Shown: one piece after another, positions 57,917 to 64,000 of the stretch
How the letters are laid out: each line of letters starts with the position of its first letter
Position numbering within the stretch: position 1 is the stretch's first letter
Origin: Arion vulgaris
Lineage: Eukaryota > Mollusca > Gastropoda > Stylommatophora > Arionidae
Assembly: GCA_020796225.1 (NCBI GenBank)
Contig: CM036756.1
Span: 44,602,898 to 44,666,897 of the forward strand
Length of the DNA stretch: 64,000 nt
Direction: 5' to 3'
Made by a program: the position numbers and the translations under genes
The notes under the pieces: generated by a model
Told to the model about the DNA's origin: nothing
Database searches by the model: none
Seen by the model: the letters and a program-made list of their open reading frames with translations, nothing else

Positions 57917-57946
<30 letters not shown>
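57479..57946 (+). mobile_element. Short leader-plus-tail retroposon, 468 bp
   Basis: A perfect 12-bp duplication, ATATTTTATCTG, flanks it at 57,467-57,478 and 57,947-57,958. It starts with CCCCCCCATGAGGCCATTAC, a GC-rich LINE-type leader, and ends in seven or eight GTAA repeats. The tail resembles that of the I-clade LINE at 41,938. No endonuclease, reverse transcriptase or RNase H is present, and only about 460 bp separates leader from tail. It is therefore a non-autonomous or internally deleted element, presumably moved in trans by an I-clade LINE. Open frames inside it are short and not convincing. Its GC content is far above the neighbourhood. Confidence 0.88.
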
Positions 57947-57947
<1 letters not shown>

Positions 57948-57958
57948 TATTTTATCTG

Positions 57959-58324
57959 TAAATGTAATTCAGGCATAAAGAACACAATATTAATTTTTTT
58001 TTTTAACAAGAAACCACTATGCAACAAATTTTTGTCAGTGAGAATAAGCAAGAGAGGTTTACACATCACATCATATGGAAGCAAATGTAGGACAATTCAT
58101 CTTCTGTCTCTCTTGTCTTGTATGCCATCTATGTATGTTGTCTACTTATGCCACCATGAGTTGTGCTAAGCTTATTTCTCATTGCTGGACCAAGTGTGTT
58201 GTAGAGGTACCCGAGTCAATGGTACCACCATATCCCTTGAAGTTGTATATTAATTTTCCTCTAGGTCTTCTTTGTGAAACACATCTGATTCTCTGCTCTT
58301 CAACATCTAAGCTGGTAGTTTGGA
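57959..58324. other. Intergenic stretch, no supported gene
   Basis: A 92-residue plus-strand frame at 58,075-58,353 lacks motifs. A decayed LINE frame on the minus strand is possible near 58,240-58,300 (RRSESDVFHKEDLEEN) but too weak to call. Confidence 0.35.
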
Positions 58325-58480
58325 AATCATGGCATATCCTTTACAGGACGTAGCCATCAACCACAGTAGAGTCATTGATATTTCTAGGCACCACCTATCC
58401 ATTCAGTAGTTTTCCATTTCTGTTCTCCTGATAGATGAATGGGTCCCATTTTTTTTTACAAAATTATCTGTTTATAATGA
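58325..58480 (-). repeat. Dispersed family F, copy 1
   Basis: GCATATCCTTTACAGGACGT, CATCAACCACAGTAGAGTCA and ATTCAGTAGTTTTCCATT recur at 62,660-62,850. A short piece lies at 39,519. At 62,815-62,835 the longer copy carries GAGTTTGAACC, a reversed B-box-like sequence, so a minus-strand SINE is plausible. Confidence 0.5.
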
Positions 58481-58607
58481 GTATATAAAAAATATCTAAA
58501 ATTATTAAAGTGAGTTAATGTCTACTTGGTGGTTTCTACAACTGTCTAAGCCCTCAACATGGCTAGGTTCTATTAAAATCTTGTGAGAATTTAAGAAAAA
58601 AATGGTA

Positions 58608-58929
58608 TTAACTCTTTCTTCGCTTTTTGCTGCACACTGCGTCACAGCAGAATTCCGTTGAATGCCATTCACTGTACACTGTGCCATTAAAGTTGCTTCC
58701 CATATAAGAAATTTTTCTAGTTTTTACTTCTACTATTTTACTTCTACTACTTCTTAACCTTGTTATTCTAATAGGCTCTCCAGTTTTCTTCAAATTAGTA
58801 TACAATAAGATATATATATATATATATATATTATTTATTGATGACTAGTTTTTTTTTTTAATTGCTTTTTTTTGCCTGCCTTGAATTAACTGTTAATTTG
58901 AGGAAATAACAGTGCGTGGAAAGAGTTAA
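58608..58929 (+). mobile_element. TTAA MITE family B, copy 3
   Basis: A 322-bp element with ends TTAACTCTTTCTTCGC and GTGCGTGGAAAGAGTTAA, and the same interior order as 47,641 and 48,077 (TGCACACTGCGTCACAGC). It contains a (TA)n tract near 58,810. The left inverted repeat has decayed more than in the other copies. TTAA is intact at both ends. Confidence 0.83.
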
Positions 58930-59029
58930 TGAGCCCATGACAGAGACAAAATATTTTCCAACAATATTGTAGACTCTGGGCAACAATCCAGTAACAGTGT
59001 GACGAGGAAAGAAGAAAAAAAAGAACAAT

Positions 59030-59839
59030 ATTACATGAAAGCATAGACACAAATACATCAATAATTTCATTGTGAAGATGTCCCACTGATTAATGTCATT
59101 GATTGACTCAGAATGTGCAATCACAACCATATAAATTTACATGTTAACAACATTACATACTTTTTTTTAAAATTCTTTAGTCTTTACTTTCATTCTCACA
59201 CTGTTGTCAATTCATTTATTTCTAACACACCTTAGAAATTGTGCCTCTCTATCTCTTTGTAAGAATCACCGAGATATTTTCTTTAAATGTAAGTCAAATG
59301 TGGTTGGTTATGTATGTTACATAGATGTTTAATTCAGCATTAAAAGATGTATTTTAGTACATACAAATGAGAATGAGTCAGTTATGATGGCCTCCCCTAT
59401 GGAAAAGGTCAGATAGTTGATGATTTTACAGCAAAACCAAGTACACGTGATACTAAAAGGTGAGGTTTGCTGTTAGTGAAATCTTACCATTAGTCCATCT
59501 GTACAAATGTATGTCTTATTGGTTAATATGCAAGCATTCTCTGTGGTTTGAAAGGAGGCAAAAAGATAGTGACTAGACCTGAGGATGGAGAACCAATATG
59601 CACAGCTTTCTGACATCCATCATGAAACTGCAGTAGTAGAACTCAGCATGACCAGCAGACAACTTTGTGGTGGGGAATGAGCACAGTGAACCATAGCTTG
59701 TATATTGTAACAATGAGCAGTACAGAGAGCCCCCCAATTGTTCCCTACTGTTAAGATGGTCCAATTGTAGCTTCTGTCCAGGGTAGGTACAAAATAAACA
59801 GACCCCGCAGCTCTTTAATGCTATATAACATAACATTTT
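59030..59839. other. Intergenic stretch, nothing recognised
   Basis: Just before it, at 58,970-59,015, lies a small piece of LINE family X tail (GGGCAACAATCCAGTAACAG). The stretch itself has only short, motif-free frames. Confidence 0.45.
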
Positions 59840-60035
59840 CTGTAGCCTTTTCAGACCTTAGGGAAAGAAGCCACTTCACTTTACGTTGCTAGTTCCTAGT
59901 GTGCAGGAGGCAGGAGAGCCAATTCGTTACCTCAAGTGTGCGGCGTCAAGTGTGGGATTGGACCCACAACCCTCTTGCGTCCGAGTCGATGGGCAAAAGC
60001 TTATGTATTACGCTAACCCATCCCACCTTTAATGT
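59840..60035 (-). repeat. tRNA-derived SINE (minus)
   Basis: On the minus strand, GATGGGTTAGCGTAATAC stands in the A-box position and GGGTCCAATCCC in the B-box position about 40 nt later. The body contains GAGGTAACGAATTGGCTCTC. No full cloverleaf forms. Confidence 0.55.
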
Positions 60036-60150
60036 CATGCATAATATAAATCCCACATTACATTGAATCAAAGGGCAAGATCTGCTGTATCATATCACTT
60101 AAGAAAAAAATAAGTACACACAATTTGATGATAAATATTATCTTACTGTC

Positions 60151-60310
60151 ACCTTTCAGTACAGATAATATTAATTATATGTTACACATATCTGTACAAA
60201 ATAATTACAATGTATCTCTATGTATCTCTAACCTTTCAGTACAGATAATATTAATTATATGTTACACATATCTGTACAAAATAATTACAATATATCTCTA
60301 AGTACTCTAA
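60151..60310. repeat. 80-bp direct duplication
   Basis: Two adjacent 80-bp units begin with ACCTTTCAGTACAGATAATA at 60,151 and 60,231. They are almost identical, differing at a few bases near the end of each unit. Confidence 0.97.
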
Positions 60311-60359
60311 CCTATTTGATATAAGGAGACATAATTTACTATCAAACATTAAAATCAGG

Positions 60360-60870
60360 GAATAAGACAGCAGAAGTCATGATGCAAGCATACCAAGAAC
60401 CACATTCCATTCAAGATGAGACCTGGAAACACACAAGAAGATTGAAGAGGCAACACAATTGTATTGTATTCCTTTGGACCATTATACATTGCATAGGTCT
60501 GTAAACAATTTACCCATACCACTCTATCCTGATCTTCTTGTTCAATATTTTCTATGGAATTGAGTAGGATATTTCTCATTTCTATCAATAAAGTTCTTTT
60601 CAAGGTTTCTCTAAGGCATTCTTTCATTTGCCATTTGTCTCCACTTCAATGTCTGCTTTGAACTTTGATCAAGTTGTTTCAAAGTATGTCCAACATATTT
60701 CCATCTTCTCTTTCTTACAACAGTTGGTTAAAGTGGTTGACTAGACATTTCTCTGATTTCATCACTTCTGAATTCGTCCCATTTTTATATTCATTATTTT
60801 TCAGACATCTATTTCCAAATGCATACAACTTATTTTCTAACTCTCGCTGGCGTATGTTAGGATTGAGACA
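60360..60870 (-). pseudogene. LINE C-terminal fragment, family Y, copy 2
   Basis: One minus-strand frame (60,627-60,355) reads LRETLKRTLLIEMRNIL, SIENIEQEDQDRVVWVNCLQ, and a short tail. This is a recognisable C-terminal end of an animal LINE polyprotein. Upstream (higher coordinates, to 60,870) an RRWK-like basic segment, KQLDQSSKQTLKW and further decayed sequence continue the same order. The homologous ending appears at 50,160 and 63,835. The palm is missing and frames are broken, so it is a dead 5'-truncated copy. Confidence 0.65.
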
Positions 60871-61038
60871 ACATCAGAATTGAAAAAATAGTGAGTTGAA
60901 AATTGAATGTGGTAGATCAAAATGTGCAGATATTGCAACTTTGATGTAAATCATGAAACAACATAACAAACATCCTATTAAGGGCAAACTAAGACTTCTT
61001 CTCAAAGGTTATAAAATTATATATATGTTATATAAAGG

Positions 61039-61272
61039 TTATCCCATTTTTGGGATGAACATCGTCTTGTCCACCTTGACTACATAGTGGAAGTACAAGT
61101 TAATTTATCGCTCCGGCAATATGCACACCTCCCAGTTAGTCCTTAGCAGCAGACTGCGTGCGTTAGAGATAGCAAAACAGGCTTGTTTAGCCATAGCGAA
61201 ACAGACTTGTTTAGCCATGAAATGAACTAATATAATTATCCACTACAGTGGACACTATGCGTGAAAGGCTAA
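61039..61272 (+). mobile_element. TTAA-type MITE family C, copy 2
   Basis: Interior blocks GACTACATAGTGGAAGTACA and CCACTACAGTGGACACTATG, then GTGAAAGGCTAA at the right end, follow the order of 55,007-55,297. Both edges have lost the exact TTAA (TTAT and CTAA), and the left inverted repeat is eroded. An AGCCATAGCGAAACAGACTT segment is duplicated inside. Confidence 0.6.
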
Positions 61273-61420
61273 ATATTTATACTTCATCAGTGAAAATACC
61301 TTGTTTGTATGCTTCAGTCAACTAGGACAAGTAGTACCATCCTTTTCTGTGTTTATTGTCAACTTTCCAAGGAGATATGGAGTTTTGAAGTAGTGATTGT
61401 GATAGTAAGGCCACCAAACC

Positions 61421-61806
61421 TTCACTTTATCTTTAGACATCAGTGATGATTATGTGTATGTCTTCACTTCATCTTTAGACATCAGTGATGATTATGTGTA
61501 TGTCTTCACTTCATCTTTAGACATCAGTGATGATTATATGTATGTCTTCACTTCATCTTTAGACATCAGTGATGATTATGTGTATGTCTTCACTTCATCT
61601 TTAGACATCAGTGATGATTATGTGTATGCTTTGTCATTCACTTCATCTTTAGCATCAGTGATGATTATGTTCGTCTTCACTTATCTTTAGACATCAGTGA
61701 TGATTATGTGTATGTCTTCACTTCATCTTTAGACATCAGTGATGATTATATGTATGTCTTCACTTCATCTTTAGACATCAGTGATGATTATATGTACATC
61801 TTCACT
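61421..61806. repeat. 42-bp tandem array, about 9 units
   Basis: Unit pieces are CTTCACTTCATCTTTAGACA and TCAGTGATGATTATGTGTATGT. Each unit is 42 bp and in frame, giving a 78-residue repetitive open frame on the plus strand with YVFTSSLDISDD per unit. Two units near 61,620-61,680 carry indels that shift it. I read it as a minisatellite and not a gene. It lies about 70 bp beyond the candidate exon at 61,878, on that exon's 3' side. Confidence 0.93.
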
Positions 61807-61877
61807 TCAAGTCTAATTAATGTTACCATTTTCTAAAATAAAATCCATATATATCGTCCAGAGACACTGCATTACTT

Positions 61878-62081
61878 TTATAATTCTGTCATCAAAGACA
61901 CCTTCTTGACCACTTTTTTCTCGGAGGCCGCCCAGCGTGATTTGTGAGAGTTGTTGTCATTGTAAGATGTGTCATTGCTGGCATTGCCGATCTCAACCAC
62001 TTCCCTTACTGCAGTTGTTTTAGATGTCAAGGTTGAGGATTGTCTCCTTGAAACTGCTTTAACTCTTGTCAATGATGTTTC
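61878..62081 (-). CDS. Candidate terminal exon of an unidentified host gene
   Basis: On the minus strand a polypyrimidine-containing acceptor, TTTTTGTTCAATCTTAG, is followed by an open segment of 67 codons ending in a stop at 61,878. The peptide starts ETSLTRVKAVSRRQSS and ends SEKKVVKKVSLMTEL. It is rich in Ser, Thr, Lys and Arg, without hydrophobic segments, consistent with a disordered C-terminal tail. Codon and base composition is more balanced than in the surrounding AT-rich DNA, and no repeat relation was found. I do not recognise the protein. No upstream exon could be identified in the window. It could also be a chance frame, and conservation or RNA evidence would decide. Confidence 0.4.
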   Translation of the reverse strand, partial: ETSLTRVKAVSRRQSSTLTSKTTAVREVVEIGNASNDTSYNDNNSHKSRWAASEKKVVKKVSLMTEL

Positions 62082-62194
62082 CTAAGATTGAACAAAAATA
62101 CAAAGAGATAAGACTTGGATCTACAAGAAGAAATTACGTATGATAATGATTATGCAGAAGACTTAATTATCTGGTCAGATAGACTGATTTTCAG

Positions 62195-62640
62195 TTTAAC
62201 CTTCGATCATTTTTATCTAAGGGGTGACTGTGGTATGAATGTATGGTGCTTGCGCATTGCTCCAAAACTACTTAGTTCACTTCCCATGAGGAGAGATCAA
62301 TTTTCCAGTGAACTCTGATATTATATCAATATAAGTGAGATAGAGTTCCTAGTTCTACTGGAGATGGATGATAAAATGTAATCACATGTTCGAGTTGAAC
62401 ACTTAAAAGAAACATTTGCGGTTGAGACATTGATATAAGTAGGCTTAAGTCGCTACACAGGAAATTGATTAACACATTCAAATAAAACTAATACAAATTT
62501 CCAACACTTTCAAAGTTAGATTTGGAGACCTGTAACAGTTCTGCTGAGTTTGTTCACTGCCGCTGAGATCTTTCTGTGTAGAAAGCGATCAAAGCCCACA
62601 TGACTACCCACTGAAGTGCAATGATGATCAGTCAATCCTT
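62195..62640 (+). repeat. Dispersed family E, copy 2
   Basis: Matches 55,860-56,290 in order and ends with CACTGAAGTGCAATGATGAT, GATCAGTCAATCC, the same 3' end as 49,440-49,590 but with a shorter tail. A 67-residue frame inside (62,115-62,318) is not considered a gene. Confidence 0.65.
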
Positions 62641-62654
62641 TCTATTTATACGAA

Positions 62655-62850
62655 TAGTTAAAATATTCCTTACAGGACATCGCTATCAACCACAGTAAAC
62701 AGTCACGATTTTCTTGGCCCCTTACACTTTCAGTAGTTTGCCATTGCTTTCTGAAAGGTGAGATCTATTTTACAGTTAGTAAAAATCCATGGGAACATAT
62801 TTTCTTCCAAACTGCCCGCCATGGAGTTTGAACCAGGTACTCTTGGGTTG
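62655..62850 (-). repeat. Dispersed family F, copy 2 (possible SINE)
   Basis: CTTACAGGACATCGCTATCA, CAACCACAGTAAACAGTCA and TTTCAGTAGTTTGCCATTGC correspond to 58,340-58,430. GAGTTTGAACC near 62,826 reads GGTTCAAACTC on the minus strand, close to a polymerase III B box. Confidence 0.5.
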
Positions 62851-63029
62851 TGATCTCTATCTAAATAGTTATTAATATTAAGCAGCACACAACTATGAAG
62901 GTTGTTACTGTTAAACTATCAGGAAGTAACTAATTTTTAGAATTTCTACTTCCAATCATCCACGTAAGAACTGAATATGGATAAGATTTGTCTATAGAAA
63001 GTAGACAATGTGTATCAGCATGCATTTCT

Positions 63030-63430
63030 TTTACAATCTTCTGCAAATGACACAGGACATATATATTCTTTCTCTTCTCTAATCCTGTTTTGCCACACAG
63101 CATCAGGAAAGAAGAGATTTCTAGAACAGGCTTTTTGTGCACTTCCTAAACAGTGCTTTTCATCACTCTGTTATCTCTGAGGTTCATCATTTGCGTGGAC
63201 ATCCTTTTTTTGCATTGTATCCTCTGTATCGGAGTAACATTGCACTTTGAGGCACCATGTCTGTTGGTAATCTGCTTTTGTGGCCAAACCATTTCATTTT
63301 TTTATAATGAAATTAAGTACTGATGTTGTACCAACTTTTTTCCTGTCTTCATTTCTAAACTGGTCTCTTCTTGATACTTCCAGCGTTCTGCCTAGACACT
63401 TCATCTCTGTTGTGACTAGTTTTCTTCTAT
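63030..63430 (-). pseudogene. RTE-like LINE C-terminal fragment (lineage of 30,590)
   Basis: The minus strand reads TTEMKCLGRTLEVSRRDQ, FRNEDRKKVGTTSVLNFI, then KWFGHKSRLPTDMVPQSAML and a degraded KKGCPRK before decaying near 63,060. The order ST-TEMK, DR, WFGH, GRPR-like basic end is that of RTE-like LINE C-termini. It shares TTEMKCLGR and MLLR-type residues with the plus-strand fragment at 30,590, so both come from one lineage. Stops and an indel break it. No catalytic domain is present. Confidence 0.65.
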
Positions 63431-63659
63431 CATAATAAAACAATAACGTAACATCTAATAGTACTCATAAAAAAAAATTCTGATACATTTCTCTCGAAAC
63501 TGAAATTATAACCAGCATGTGACAATAACAAAAATATAATAGTTAACAATTTACTTCAAATTGAAAAACAAGTATTTTTTAATAAAATACTTTTCAATAC
63601 GAGACTTACAAAAAATAGACTTTGAGAAGATGGTTAAATGTAACTAATGGACATCTTCC

Positions 63660-63820
63660 AGTGTCAAACAAAGTGTAACTGGCATACATTATCAAACCCT
63701 TTTGACAGACTATACATCTAGTAGACATTACCGGACCAGACACTTTTGACAGACTATACATCTAGAAGACATTACCAGACCCTTTAACAGACTATACATC
63801 TAGTAGACATTACAAGTTCT
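63660..63820. repeat. About 40-bp tandem repeat, 3 units
   Basis: GACAGACTATACATCTAGTAGACATTA occurs three times in slightly varied form between 63,702 and 63,812 (GACTATACATCTAGTAGAC, then CTAGAAGAC, then CTAGTAGAC), separated by CCAGACCCTTT-like linkers. Confidence 0.85.
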
Positions 63821-63834
63821 TTAATAATAATATA

Positions 63835-64000
63835 ATAATAATTCCCCTCATACCGTTATACGTTACATAAGGCTTGCAAGTAATTTCTCCATACCTCTCT
63901 ATCCTGGGCAACTCACTCAATCTCCTCCATGGAACTGAGACCGATATTTCCTGCCTCTCTAAGCAAAGTTCGTTTCAGGGTCTGCTTAGGTACCTCTCTT
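63835..64000 (-). pseudogene. LINE C-terminal fragment, family Y, copy 3 (cut by window edge)
   Basis: The minus strand from base 64,000 reads PKQTLKRTLLREAGNIG, LSSMEEIE, then AQDREVWRNYLQALC, and reaches an ATT-rich tail at about 63,830. It is the best-preserved of the three family Y endings in the window. The pattern is the C-terminus of an animal LINE polyprotein, with the rest beyond the window, so whether the upstream catalytic domains exist cannot be judged here. One stop interrupts the segment after SMEEIE. Confidence 0.7.

Noticed and set aside
57659..58084. Minus-strand 141-residue open frame
   Set aside because: It runs through the GTAA tail (read as LLTYLLTYL) and out of the retroposon into flanking DNA, so it is a chance frame.

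Overview
The window is AT-rich, repeat-dominated animal nuclear DNA with no bacterial-style gene organisation. The evidence is non-LTR retrotransposons with RNase H domains and GTAA-type tails, tRNA-derived SINEs, three families of TTAA-flanked MITEs, hAT-like and Tc1/mariner-like MITEs, several minisatellites, and at most one candidate host exon. The retroelement mix (an I/Nimb-like LINE with a CCHC tail, and many 3' ends of RTE-like LINEs) fits an invertebrate and most resembles what I know of lophotrochozoans, especially molluscs. That placement is an inference, and no species is claimed.

Layout. Bases 1-28,000 are one very large inverted structure. An array of a 36-bp satellite (1-4,035, running off the left edge) is followed by a 2.4-kb arm (about 4,041-6,411), a short unpaired spacer (about 6,412-6,640), the same arm in inverted orientation (about 6,641-9,028), and a 19-kb array of the same 36-bp satellite in the opposite orientation (9,029-27,992). 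Each arm carries its own 41-bp minisatellite. A third arm copy without the 36-bp satellite lies at about 31,066-33,650, and more diverged partial copies lie at 29,570-30,460 and 33,690-35,470. The plan resembles a foldback transposon (FB or TU type), but a read-foldback or assembly artefact must be excluded.

Bases 28,000-41,900 are a graveyard of broken retroelements: RTE-like reverse-transcriptase C-termini, an RNase H fragment, two hAT-like elements, a tRNA-like SINE head and dispersed families. Bases 41,938-45,921 are the best-preserved transposon, an I-clade LINE of 3,984 bp with endonuclease, reverse transcriptase, RNase H and a CCHC knuckle. It is bounded by a 12-bp target-site duplication and broken by at least four frameshifts.

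Bases 46,000-64,000 hold MITEs, SINEs, tandem repeats and nested insertions: a LINE 3' end inside a 34-bp array, a mariner-like MITE inside a 50-bp array, and a TTAA MITE inside a LINE leader further left. A 468-bp element at 57,479-57,946 joins a LINE 5' leader to a GTAA tail within a perfect 12-bp duplication. Its first 51 bases and a second leader copy at 41,207 share a nested pseudoknot with compensatory changes. One short open segment on the minus strand (61,878-62,081), preceded by a good splice acceptor, is the only candidate host coding exon.

The genes do not form a pathway. What ties the window together is transposition: autonomous LINEs, elements that may borrow their machinery, cut-and-paste MITEs, and tandem arrays that grow and absorb insertions.
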